Part shown: positions 6,635 through 13,247 of the stretch, piece after piece
Layout of the letters: each line of letters begins with the position of its first letter
Numbering within the stretch: position 1 is the first letter of the stretch
IMG/VR virus record: IMGVR_UViG_3300043313_002478
Location: 1-59,431 of that record
Strand: one strand, 5' to 3'
Source: a virus
DNA length: 59,431 bases
The notes under the pieces: model-generated
Seen by the model: only the letters and a program-made list of their open reading frames with translations
Told to the model about the DNA's origin: nothing
Database searches by the model: none
Position numbers and translations under genes: made by a program

Positions 6635-6933
6635 CGTCCACCCCCCTCGCAGTACACCGATCGCCACACCCCCCACCCCGTATTCCACCGCGACACGTCA
6701 CAATCGAGATCCACCTCGACCGGCCGGCGGTACACCTCCGCGAACGCGTCCGCCATGATCATATTGGCGTCTAGTACCTCCTGACTCGCGCAATACGGTT
6801 TACCCCGGTACTCCTCGCGGTTCTTCTGGACCACCGCGCGGTACTCGGCCGCGGTTAACACTTCCTGCAGGCGCCGATCAAACGCGTCCGCCAATTGCCG
6901 ATCCATCCTGACCTGTAGCGGGGTGGCTTTCAT
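6631..6933 (-). CDS. Hypothetical protein
   Basis: 100 residues from ATG 6933-6931, overlapping the upstream TGA as ATGA; the longer frame to 7113 is a shadow. Helical N-terminal half (MDRQLADAFDRRLQEVLTAAEYRAVVQK), then a compact acidic C-terminus with two cysteines (DLDCDVSRWN, SVYCEG). Middle gene of the leftward operon 7241-6374. No known family seen. Confidence 0.5.
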   Translation of the reverse strand: MKATPLQVRMDRQLADAFDRRLQEVLTAAEYRAVVQKNREEYRGKPYCASQEVLDANMIMADAFAEVYRRPVEVDLDCDVSRWNTGWGVWRSVYCEGGGR

Positions 6934-7241
6934 CGTCCACCCCCGTACGCGCCCGGACGATTGATCGCGCAGTGGATCGCCACCGCCACCCCCCCGGGGT
7001 CCGTATCGACGTCTGCGTCTGTGATGATCGTCTGACCATAGGCGCCACACTCGATCGCCCCCTGATCGGCATAGACATCGATCGCCCATGGCCCGTTGGC
7101 CACCCCCGCACAAAACACGGCGGGGTGGTGGTCAGGGTGCCGCATGGACAAAAAACCGGGATAGTCGACGTCAACGACCCATCCGTACCGCCGTAGAAAG
7201 TTTGCCGTGGTGTGGAGTCGTGAACCGTGAATCGTGGCCAT
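6930..7241 (-). CDS. Hypothetical protein with mixed His/Cys residues
   Basis: 103 residues from ATG 7241-7239, GAGG nine bases upstream. An alpha/beta pattern with VVDVDYPGFLSM, a RHPDHHP cluster, then FCAGVANGPWAIDVYADQ and IECGAYGQTI. The histidine/aspartate cluster could bind metal, but no enzyme family is clear. First gene of the leftward operon, divergent from 7352. Confidence 0.5.
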   Translation of the reverse strand: MATIHGSRLHTTANFLRRYGWVVDVDYPGFLSMRHPDHHPAVFCAGVANGPWAIDVYADQGAIECGAYGQTIITDADVDTDPGGVAVAIHCAINRPGAYGGGR

Positions 7242-7285
7242 AGTGGGATACCTCGCCACCCACGGTACAGCCTGACCCCCTCGCC

Positions 7286-7343
7286 TGTCAATATCCATAC
7301 ATTGACAGATACCCCACCCATCCTGTATCGTCCGTGGTGGAGG
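7286..7343 (+). promoter_or_regulatory. Rightward promoter/operator cassette, copy 3
   Basis: TGTCAA (7286-7291) and TTGACA (7302-7307) with 10 bases between, TATCGT (7326-7331) 18 bases after the -35, and GTGGTGGAGGT before ATG 7352. TGTCAA-to-ATG distance is 66 bases (67 in the other two copies). The left arm also gives a -35 facing the leftward gene at 7241. Confidence 0.65.
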
Positions 7344-7351
7344 TAACACCC

Positions 7352-7588
7352 ATGGCCTACTTAGGCGACGACGGAACGCTTGATACCGTGATTGTGTGTG
7401 ACACGTGCGGCACTGAGCACCGGTTCACGTTTGACCCCGTCGACGATGACGAGCGATCGAATGGTCCTGACCCCGGCGCGTATGACGCGTTCGTGGCCGA
7501 GTGTATCGAGCAGGTCGACGACGACTGCCAGACCTGCATGGACGACGAAGCAGGCATGCGGGACCACCCCGGGGGTCAGGACGCGTAA
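7352..7588 (+). CDS. Small acidic zinc-finger-like protein
   Basis: 78 residues from ATG 7352 (GGAGG upstream). VCDTCG near residues 15-20 and DDDCQTC near 61-67 give a CxxC...CxxC pair that could bind zinc. Strongly acidic overall (many Asp/Glu), unusual beside the basic neighbours; acidic phage proteins of this kind are often inhibitors or DNA mimics, but that is only a thought. Single gene under cassette copy 3. Confidence 0.55.
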   Translation: MAYLGDDGTLDTVIVCDTCGTEHRFTFDPVDDDERSNGPDPGAYDAFVAECIEQVDDDCQTCMDDEAGMRDHPGGQDA

Positions 7589-7636
7589 CGTCCACCCCCA
7601 CCACCCTAGACTCTCCACCCCTTGAGGTATCGACCC

Positions 7637-7774
7637 ATGCGACACTGGCTCTCGGCGGACCCCACCCGGCACACCCCCACCCCGTCAACACGGACGGATG
7701 ATGTCCTCGCCGGGGTGGCCCTTGGGGTGTTCACCACCACCCTGCTGGTCCTTGCGGCACTGCTGACCCCCTGA
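7637..7774 (+). CDS. Single-pass membrane mini-protein (45 aa)
   Basis: 45 codons from ATG 7637 with GAGG nine bases upstream. Residues 1-20 are polar and Thr/Pro/Arg-rich; residues 23-43 form one strongly hydrophobic segment (VLAGVALGVFTTTLLVLAAL), so a C-terminal tail anchor is likely. Role unknown. Confidence 0.5.
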   Translation: MRHWLSADPTRHTPTPSTRTDDVLAGVALGVFTTTLLVLAALLTP

Positions 7775-7863
7775 CCCCTGCTATCGAGGGGGTGGCCACC
7801 CCTGACCCTCGCCGGAGCTGGCCACCCCCACCCCCTCGCCTGACCTGCTACGCGTCCCCCTGA

Positions 7864-7904
7864 CCCTCGCCACCCCCTCGCCACCCCCTCGCCACCCCCT
7901 CGCC
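7864..7904. repeat. Tandem C-rich direct repeat
   Basis: Three perfect tandem copies of the 11-mer CACCCCCTCGC occupy 7871-7903; partial copies flank them and recur before the cassettes at 5671 and 7286 (TGACCCCCTCGCCT). Confidence 0.6.
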
Positions 7905-7974
7905 TGACCCCGTCGACGTCCACCCCCTGACCCCCTGACCCCCGTCCACCCCGCGCGCGCTGGACCCTCGCCAT

Positions 7975-7998
7975 GGGTGTGTCCAGGTTGACACACCC
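7975..7998. promoter_or_regulatory. Operator palindrome, 9-bp arms
   Basis: GGGTGTGTC (7975-7983) and GACACACCC (7990-7998) are perfect inverted arms around CAGGTT. The right arm includes TTGACA, a consensus -35, so a bound repressor would block it. Confidence 0.65.
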
Positions 7999-8077
7999 AG
8001 CGCCGGCCACTGTGTCGAGGCGGCCACACACCCCCATATGTAGGGGTGTCCACCCCCGCCAGGCCCATACCCTGGGG

Positions 8078-8095
8078 TGTGTCAGAATTGACACA
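8078..8095. promoter_or_regulatory. Operator palindrome with overlapping promoter
   Basis: TGTGTC (8078-8083) and GACACA (8090-8095) around AGAATT. TTGACA at 8088-8093 is followed after 17 bases by CACATT (8111-8116), a possible -10. A further half-site, TTGACACA, lies at 8107-8114. Confidence 0.6.
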
Positions 8096-8218
8096 GTGTG
8101 GGCGGATTGACACATTGTCCGACGGGGGTGGGGGTGGGGCCCGTGGCCATGGCCTGGCTTCACCCAATTTTTTCCCTTCCAATTTTTCCGCCACCCCGGC
8201 CCCCTGCCCAACGGCCCC

Positions 8219-8236
8219 TGTGTCACGGTTGACACA
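8219..8236. promoter_or_regulatory. Operator palindrome before 8302
   Basis: TGTGTC (8219-8224) and GACACA (8231-8236) around ACGGTT, again with TTGACA across the right half. It sits just upstream of the promoter for the putative regulator at 8302. Confidence 0.6.
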
Positions 8237-8264
8237 CCACAAACTGTGACCAGCCCTGCGTTGG

Positions 8265-8294
8265 TTGCGTTTCTGGCACCACACGCGATAGATT
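8265..8294 (+). promoter_or_regulatory. Leaderless promoter of the 8302 gene
   Basis: TTGCGT (8265-8270), 18 bases, TAGATT (8289-8294), then seven bases to the GTG start at 8302. No Shine-Dalgarno site is present. Confidence 0.55.
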
Positions 8295-8301
8295 GCCCCT
8301 C

Positions 8302-8562
8302 GTGCCGGAGTTGACCAGCCGTAAACGAAGTCGAACGCGTCGGGACGCCGAACCGCACCTGCGGGAGTTGGCGCAGCAACTGGATGCGATACGCAAGCAA
8401 CGGGGCAGGACGTGGCGCTCACTCGCCGTGCCGGCGTCGTTTCGCGCCCGCGGCCGGGATGGGTCGATGTCGCTGCACCAATTGGTGTATCTGGCGGGGT
8501 TATTGGAGCTGGAGGTGTGTGTCCAACTGAAGGGAGGCGCCAATGGCATCCCTGCCGAGTGA
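8302..8562 (+). CDS. Small helical protein, possible DNA-binding regulator
   Basis: 86 residues. I chose GTG 8302 because TAGATT lies seven bases upstream in the leaderless arrangement; a TTG at 8293 would fall inside that box. Helices: LRELAQQLDAIRKQRG, then RTWRSLAVPASFRARG and MSLHQLVYLAGLLELEV. The I-R-K-Q-R-G ... W-x-x-L-A order resembles XRE-type helix-turn-helix proteins, in which this would be helices 1-3. It is the first gene after the operator cluster and heads the long rightward block, so autoregulation is plausible. The HTH call is tentative. Confidence 0.5.
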   Translation: MPELTSRKRSRTRRDAEPHLRELAQQLDAIRKQRGRTWRSLAVPASFRARGRDGSMSLHQLVYLAGLLELEVCVQLKGGANGIPAE

Positions 8563-8755
8563 GGAGCGGTGCGAATTCTGCCGCCTGCCCATCCGCCCCG
8601 ATGACACCCACGGGGACATCACCATGGTGGATGATGGCCACGGGAATCGCGCGCCCGGGGTGCGGTGTCGGATTGCCCAACTCGCGCCGGACAAGGGGAT
8701 TGCCATCGGCGCCGAACTCACCGGCCGCCCCGGCTCGACGGTGACGCGTGTTTAA
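8543..8755 (+). CDS. Small zinc-ribbon-like protein
   Basis: 70 residues from ATG 8543, overlapping the previous gene by 20 bp, with GGGAGG eight bases upstream. CEFC (residues 10-13) with a later H and RC (GVRCR near 40) may form a zinc site, as in short Fmd-type or HNH-like fragments. Function unknown. Confidence 0.5.
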   Translation: MASLPSEERCEFCRLPIRPDDTHGDITMVDDGHGNRAPGVRCRIAQLAPDKGIAIGAELTGRPGSTVTRV

Positions 8756-9200
8756 ACCCGGGTGGTGGGCCTCGGCCCGGGCGGTGGTCAAGCTGGTGCG
8801 GGTCCACACCCGCATTGCGGATGCCCTCGAACGCCTGGCGGACGCCGCCGAAGGCCACCCGCGTGAATGGACCCGCGGGGATGTGACCGACGTCGAGGAA
8901 GTCGGGCCCCACACCCGCCCCAGTGATACGCGGGAGTATGCCAACGCCTACGCCGTGGAGCAGGAGCTGGCCAAAATCCTGGGCCGCACGCCCACCGCCG
9001 AGGAAATCACCCACGAACTCGATGGGGAGATGCACGCCGGGGGCGACCCCAATACGGACCTCGACGCGATCCTCGCCCGGGTCAAGGCGATGACCACCTC
9101 CCAAGCGCCGCCCGTGACCCCACCCAAGGCGAAGGGCCCCTCGAAGGATCGGTATGTATCGAGTCCCGATCCCTCGCCCGCGCCGTGGACCCTGCCATGA
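8748..9200 (+). CDS. Hypothetical protein with sigma-like or anti-sigma-like helical segment
   Basis: 150 residues, GTG start overlapping the previous stop. The N-terminal helix (RVHTRIADALERLADAAEG) is followed by an acidic linker. The central segment (VEQELAKILGRTPTAEEITHEL) reads like the L-x-x-x-L-G-R-x-P-T-x-x-E-I pattern of sigma70 region 3, but no other sigma region is present. A Pro/Lys/Ser-rich tail follows. It could be a small DNA- or polymerase-interacting factor; role not established. Confidence 0.5.
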   Translation: MFKPGWWASARAVVKLVRVHTRIADALERLADAAEGHPREWTRGDVTDVEEVGPHTRPSDTREYANAYAVEQELAKILGRTPTAEEITHELDGEMHAGGDPNTDLDAILARVKAMTTSQAPPVTPPKAKGPSKDRYVSSPDPSPAPWTLP

Positions 9201-10006
9201 GCGAGGACCTCGCCCTCCCCGACGCCCAGGACCGGCCCAAGGTGCCGGCGGCGTATGACCGCGAGATGGTCGCCGCCGCGATTGACGCCCTCGAAGTGGC
9301 CGCTGGGGGACGCCAGGCCCTCATCGCCGCGATGGTGGCCCAACCGGCCACGGATCCCGACCTCAACTATGTGATCGGGTTAATCGCCGACCCCCGGCAT
9401 GACGCGCGACGACTCAGCCAACTCTGCAAAGCCGGCCGGGTCCCCCTGGGCACGCTCATCGAGGCGTTCAAACGCGGGGTGTACGCCCAGATGACCGTGC
9501 AGGTGCTGGGCACGATCGCGCGCGAGACCCCCAAGGTGGTGGAGGATATCGTGGCGCGCGCCCAGACCCATTGGGTCACGTGTGGGAGTTGCCAAGGGGT
9601 GGGGCACCTGCGCCACCTCAAGGCCGGCCAACCCATCATCGACCTCCTCACCAACCAAACCGTGGGGGTCTACCCCGACACGGTCCCGTGCGATCGCTGC
9701 GCCACCACCGGCCAGGTGGAGGAGCCGGGCGACTTGGACCGCCAAAAAATGGTCCTGACCCTCGCGGGGCTGGGGCCCAAGCCTTCGGGCCCGGGGGTGG
9801 TGGTGGATAACCGCTCGGTCACGATTAACGGGGAGTCCACCGCCGCGCCCCAAGCCGGGCCCGATTCCTTCGCGTCGATTATTGGGGCGGTGGATCGCAT
9901 TCTCCGCCGCCCGGCGCGGGTGTTACCCCCCTCCTCCATCGTCGAGGGGAGCATTGTGGTCGACTCCGCTGGCCCCCCTCTTGCTGACGATCAGGGAAAT
10001 GGGTAG
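9197..10006 (+). CDS. Putative terminase small subunit
   Basis: 269 residues from ATG 9197, which overlaps the previous TGA (ATGA); GTG 9185 is an alternative. The N-terminal half is helical with a helix-turn-helix-like segment (ARRLSQLCKAGRVPLGTLI near 70-90). A DnaJ-like zinc module follows (CGSCQGVGH and CDRCATTGQ, CxxCxG pattern), then a linker and a beta segment (GVVVDNRSVTING). Phage small terminases with this order (HTH, Cys knuckle, short oligomerisation segment) occur near large terminase genes, as here (11946). Role in recognising the packaging site is inferred. Confidence 0.5.
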   Translation: MSEDLALPDAQDRPKVPAAYDREMVAAAIDALEVAAGGRQALIAAMVAQPATDPDLNYVIGLIADPRHDARRLSQLCKAGRVPLGTLIEAFKRGVYAQMTVQVLGTIARETPKVVEDIVARAQTHWVTCGSCQGVGHLRHLKAGQPIIDLLTNQTVGVYPDTVPCDRCATTGQVEEPGDLDRQKMVLTLAGLGPKPSGPGVVVDNRSVTINGESTAAPQAGPDSFASIIGAVDRILRRPARVLPPSSIVEGSIVVDSAGPPLADDQGNG

Positions 10007-10042
10007 ACTCCCGGCCATTATGGGTCGTCGAGCCCCCTCCCC

Positions 10043-10315
10043 ATGCCCGCGCTGTTCACCCCCGGGAATCTGAGTGGAGCGGAACTCATGATCTGGGCGC
10101 CGTTGATTCTGTCGGCGATCGTCCAACTCGTGGGGATTGCCTTCTTCGCGGGCAAACACGCCCAGTTCAAGGTGGAAGTCCTCCGCCGGCTCGATGTGCT
10201 GGAGGAAACGGTCCAGGACATGGGCACGACGATGACCAACGTGCAGATTGCGGTGAGTGCCTTCCGCCAATGGGTGGGCGGCCCGCCAACCCCGCCGCGC
10301 CGGAATTGGGAGTAG
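10043..10315 (+). CDS. Membrane protein with coiled coil, lysis accessory candidate
   Basis: 90 residues. One transmembrane helix at about 15-36 (MIWAPLILSAIVQLVGIAFFAG), then a charged helix with heptad-like spacing (KVEVLRRLDVLEETVQDMG) and a Pro/Arg tail. This topology resembles XhlA-like or spanin-like phage lysis proteins. It precedes a peptidase gene by three bases, supporting a lysis role. A TAGACT box lies at 10004-10009. Confidence 0.5.
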   Translation: MPALFTPGNLSGAELMIWAPLILSAIVQLVGIAFFAGKHAQFKVEVLRRLDVLEETVQDMGTTMTNVQIAVSAFRQWVGGPPTPPRRNWE

Positions 10316-10318
10316 GGG

Positions 10319-10741
10319 ATGGCCACCCTGGGGTATGTCCAGCTCGGCGCCGGGATCGCGTGGACCAAGGTGCTGGGCCACCCACAAATTGCCCCCGCCG
10401 GGTTCCGGATTCTGAGCGCGCTCGACCAGGCGGCCGCCGCGCGCGGGACGGTCCTGACCCTGACGTGTACCAACACCGGCCACGACCCGACCGACCCCCA
10501 CTCGCGGGGGTGCGCCTATGACATCCGCACGATTGACCAGGATATCGTCACCCTCGCGCTGGTGGTGGAGGACCTCGTGCGGACCCTCGGGCCGGCGTTC
10601 ACGATCCTCTACGAGGTCCAGGAACCCCCCGCGATGAAGCTCCCCCTGGTCCTCGACGCGCGCCTCTATGTGAACGCCCACGCCACCGGACCGCACCTGC
10701 ACATCCAACCCAAGCGAGGCACCGAATGGCCGCCTGCGTAG
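10319..10741 (+). CDS. M15-like peptidase, putative endolysin
   Basis: 140 residues, ATG start. The zinc-site signature of the M15/VanY-like fold is visible: HSRGCAYDIR with H61 and D68, and GPHLHIQ with H126 and H128, spaced as in small phage D-Ala-D-Ala or L-Ala-D-Glu peptidases. No signal peptide, so it would reach the wall through a holin. It lies between two membrane-protein genes in a lysis group placed ahead of the large terminase. The exact peptide bond cut is unknown. Confidence 0.7.
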   Translation: MATLGYVQLGAGIAWTKVLGHPQIAPAGFRILSALDQAAAARGTVLTLTCTNTGHDPTDPHSRGCAYDIRTIDQDIVTLALVVEDLVRTLGPAFTILYEVQEPPAMKLPLVLDARLYVNAHATGPHLHIQPKRGTEWPPA

Positions 10742-11007
10742 ACGCGGTGGCGGGGCGGATCGATGGCCCCATGCCCACCTTCGACCTCACCTACTTCGTC
10801 GAGGTCCAGCGCCGCGGGGTGTGGGTGCCGCATCCCCAAACGGCCTATTCCCGGGCGGAACTCGCGGGCTATCTCGCCGACCTCAAACGCCGCTACCGCC
10901 ATGTCCGCACCCGCGTCCAAGGGTGGTGGTGCGCGCCGTGGGATCGCGCCGCCCAGCGGACGGTGTCCACCCTCGCCACCTACCGCGACGGGCGCCGAGT
11001 ACGCTAG
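10726..11007 (+). CDS. Hypothetical protein in the lysis group
   Basis: 93 residues from ATG 10726 (GAGG six bases upstream), overlapping the peptidase gene by 16 bp; an internal ATG at 10771 is possible. Beta-strand-rich start (FDLTYFVEVQRRGVWV), then a helix with many Arg/Tyr residues. No transmembrane segment. Function unknown. Confidence 0.5.
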   Translation: MAACVDAVAGRIDGPMPTFDLTYFVEVQRRGVWVPHPQTAYSRAELAGYLADLKRRYRHVRTRVQGWWCAPWDRAAQRTVSTLATYRDGRRVR

Positions 11008-11008
11008 G

Positions 11009-11028
11009 CTGTGGCCGTTTAGCCACAG
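11009..11028 (+). terminator. Short hairpin between 11007 and 11038
   Basis: CTGTGGC (11009-11015) and GCCACAG (11022-11028) form a 7-bp stem with a 6-base loop just after the stop of the previous gene and before the GGAG of the next. No T-tract follows, so attenuation or RNA protection is as likely as termination. Confidence 0.4.
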
Positions 11029-11037
11029 GAGCCCCCC

Positions 11038-11559
11038 ATGGTGACCTCGACCCGATCCGATGTGCGCGCGGCGCTGGCGCTGGCGACCCTCTTCTTCCTG
11101 ATGTTCGCCACCCCCGTGCTGGCCCAGGCCGTCCTGGCTACCTCGGCCGACACCCCGACCGATATCGACGCCCTGTCGCATTCGAGCGCGGGGACGGTGT
11201 CGCTCGTGTGGGCGTTCTTCTCCTCGGCCTCGCTGGAGTGGATCAAGCGCAACAAGCACCTGACGCTGTTCACGACCGAGACGACCCGGGTCGCCCAGCG
11301 CGTGATTGGCGTGGTGCTGTCCATCTTCGCGGCCGCCGGGGTGCACGCCTCGTTCAACTCCGAGTTGGGCGTGCTCACCGTGACGGGGTTGGTCTGGGCC
11401 ACCGCGTGGGGCGCCCTGAGCGACACCCTCCGTCAGTGGGTGCTGCAGGAATTGGTGTACCGTACGGCGGTCAAACCCTATGGGATGCCGGTCCCGGCGG
11501 TGGTGGTCCCCCCGGGCCCCCTCGCCCCGAACGCCGCCGGCCCCGTCACCAAGGAGTAA
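11038..11559 (+). CDS. Holin-like membrane protein
   Basis: 173 residues, ATG with GGAG upstream. Residues 11-30 form a signal-like hydrophobic segment ending TPVLAQ. Further hydrophobic segments at about 51-66, 86-103 and 111-126 suggest three more membrane helices, with a charged loop (EWIKRNKHLTLF) between. The C-terminus is Pro/Ala-rich. Topology and the position beside the M15-like peptidase suit a holin. Alternatively an envelope protein of unknown role. Confidence 0.55.
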   Translation: MVTSTRSDVRAALALATLFFLMFATPVLAQAVLATSADTPTDIDALSHSSAGTVSLVWAFFSSASLEWIKRNKHLTLFTTETTRVAQRVIGVVLSIFAAAGVHASFNSELGVLTVTGLVWATAWGALSDTLRQWVLQELVYRTAVKPYGMPVPAVVVPPGPLAPNAAGPVTKE

Positions 11560-11561
11560 CT

Positions 11562-11942
11562 ATGGGATTCCCCTGGCGCAAAGTGTTGAGTGTGGGATCG
11601 GGTGTGGGCGGGATCTTCATCCCCGGGCTGGCTTCGGCCATCGCCACGGTGGAGGGGAATCTGTCTGGGCTCAAGGGTCCGGACAAGCAGAAGGCCGCGA
11701 TTGCGATCGCCACCGCGGCGGTGACCACCCTCGAAGGGACCCTCGGCCTCGACGTGTTGAGCGATCCCCTCGTCATGCAGGCCACCAAGGACTTCGTCAA
11801 CGCGTCGGTGGCCGTGCAAAACGCCTACGCCATGGTGGACGCGGCCGAAGCCTCGCTCCGCAAGGTGATCCTCGACGCCCAGGTGAAGGTCCACGCGCGC
11901 GCCGTGTCCAAGTCGGCCGAGGCCGGTAAGCTGGGCGAGTAG
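11562..11942 (+). CDS. Hypothetical helical protein
   Basis: 126 residues from ATG 11562 with AAGGAG upstream. A Gly/Ala-rich hydrophobic start (VGSGVGGIFIPGLASAIATVEG) is followed by amphipathic helices rich in Ala, Thr, Val and Lys. It resembles small phage proteins found beside holins, but no family is certain. It lies three bases before the terminase gene. Confidence 0.5.
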   Translation: MGFPWRKVLSVGSGVGGIFIPGLASAIATVEGNLSGLKGPDKQKAAIAIATAAVTTLEGTLGLDVLSDPLVMQATKDFVNASVAVQNAYAMVDAAEASLRKVILDAQVKVHARAVSKSAEAGKLGE

Positions 11943-11945
11943 CCC

Positions 11946-13247
11946 ATGTTCTCCCCCCGCGCGGTCGCGGCCGCCGAGGCCCGGGTCTGTGACCAACTCG
12001 GCCTGCGCGGGGGGTTGATCCGCCGCCCCATTGACGCGTGCTGGGCGCTGCGGGAGCATTTGGACAGCCTCCGCGATGAGAGCGGCACCCTCCTCCGCCC
12101 CCTGACCCCGGAGGAGAACACCTTCATCCTCCACGAGACCCTCCTCGCCACGATCGACTATCGCTACTGGTCGGATCGCTGGGCGACCATCGCCAAGGAG
12201 ACGCAGGAAGCGGCGCCGATTTCCCCCCGCTGGGCCTCGCAGGAACTTTTCCTCGCGCGCATGGGGACCGTCGAGGACGACCATGCCGCATCGGGTAACC
12301 CCGACGGCGTGTTGATCAACATCCTCAAGGCGCGGCAGTTGGGCATCTCGACCGAGTGCGAGGTGATCCTCGCCCACCGCGTCACGACCCAGCCGACCGT
12401 GCGCGGCCTGGTCGCGGCCGACTCCCCCGAGCAGTCCGAATACCTGTTGTCCATGGCCGAATTCGTCATCGAGTCCCTCCCCTGGTGGCTGAAGGTCAAG
12501 GCGGTCCCGCCCACGGTGAAGGGGAAGATCCTCACCTTCCAGACCAACGCGTCCATTCGCGTCGGCGCGGGCAAGTCCATGCGCGGCGGGTTGGCCGACA
12601 AGGGCAAGTCCAAGGGGCAACTGGGCCGCGGGAAAACCTGGACCACGGTGCATCTCTCGGAAATCTCCACCTGGGAACGCCCCGAGCAGATCGAGGATTC
12701 CCTCATGCCCGGCGTGCCCCGCCGCGGCCACGTGTTCGTCGCACGGGAATCGACCGCCAAGGGCCGCTTCGACTACTGGCACCGCGAGTGGAACAAGGCC
12801 CGCGATGGCGTGGGGCGCTACACGAATATCTTCATCCCGTGGTACATCGAGCCGGACAAATACTGGCTCCCCGCACCCGAAGGGTGGGAGCCCTCCCCCT
12901 CCACGAAACAGCACGCCGAGGCGGTGGAGCTGGACTCCCCCAAGTGGTGCCTCGGGGCGACCCATCGGTTGTCGAGGGAGAAACTCTACTTCTATGAAGC
13001 CACGCGCGTGTCGTTCGAGAGCGACGGCGAACTCTACAAATTCTTCGAGGAGTACCCCGCCACGCCCGAGGAGGCGTTTCAACACGCGGGGCGCTCGATT
13101 TTCCCGGCCGCCGTCCTGGAGGCGCTCAAAGGGCAGGAACGTCCGCCCGTGTCGATTTGCGCGGTCGAACCCTTGAAGGATATTGCCCAACTCCGCGATT
13201 GGGAACGCCAAGTGGAATCGGCCAAAGCGCGCGCGGTGGGGGCCTAG
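11946..13247 (+). CDS. Large terminase, ATPase part
   Basis: 433 residues. The ATPase half of the DNA-packaging motor: the arginine-type Walker A KARQLGIST at 128-136 and the Walker B TVHLSE near 234-239, where Ser replaces the usual Asp before the catalytic Glu. No nuclease motifs are present; the frame ends at a TAG (13245-13247), and the nuclease part follows directly in the same reading frame. A full-length large terminase of this type is about 600-750 residues, so this is a split gene. Partners: small subunit (9197) and portal (15383). Confidence 0.85.
   Translation: MFSPRAVAAAEARVCDQLGLRGGLIRRPIDACWALREHLDSLRDESGTLLRPLTPEENTFILHETLLATIDYRYWSDRWATIAKETQEAAPISPRWASQELFLARMGTVEDDHAASGNPDGVLINILKARQLGISTECEVILAHRVTTQPTVRGLVAADSPEQSEYLLSMAEFVIESLPWWLKVKAVPPTVKGKILTFQTNASIRVGAGKSMRGGLADKGKSKGQLGRGKTWTTVHLSEISTWERPEQIEDSLMPGVPRRGHVFVARESTAKGRFDYWHREWNKARDGVGRYTNIFIPWYIEPDKYWLPAPEGWEPSPSTKQHAEAVELDSPKWCLGATHRLSREKLYFYEATRVSFESDGELYKFFEEYPATPEEAFQHAGRSIFPAAVLEALKGQERPPVSICAVEPLKDIAQLRDWERQVESAKARAVGA

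Larger units (their letters stand above)
7775..8301. other. Gene-free control region
   Basis: 527 bp with no credible gene. It holds C-rich direct repeats (CACCCCCTCGC three times in tandem at 7871-7903, and scattered CTGACCCC), a long imperfect hairpin (GAGGGGGTGG near 7787 against CCACCCCCTC near 7835), three palindromic operators, two T-tracts (8168-8188), and the promoter for 8302. The T-tracts are the only AT-rich part and may be bent DNA or a terminator tail. Confidence 0.6.

Noticed and set aside
7775-8301. CRISPR-like array in the repeat-rich control region
   Set aside because: Repeats are 11-bp C-rich tandems and palindromes without unique spacers of constant length.
13245-13247. 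Genome-wide amber (TAG) recoding as explanation of the terminase split
   Set aside because: TAG ends many genes cleanly with a nearby new start (for example at 10006, 11007, 14402, 35449), so it is a normal stop here. Local readthrough stays possible.
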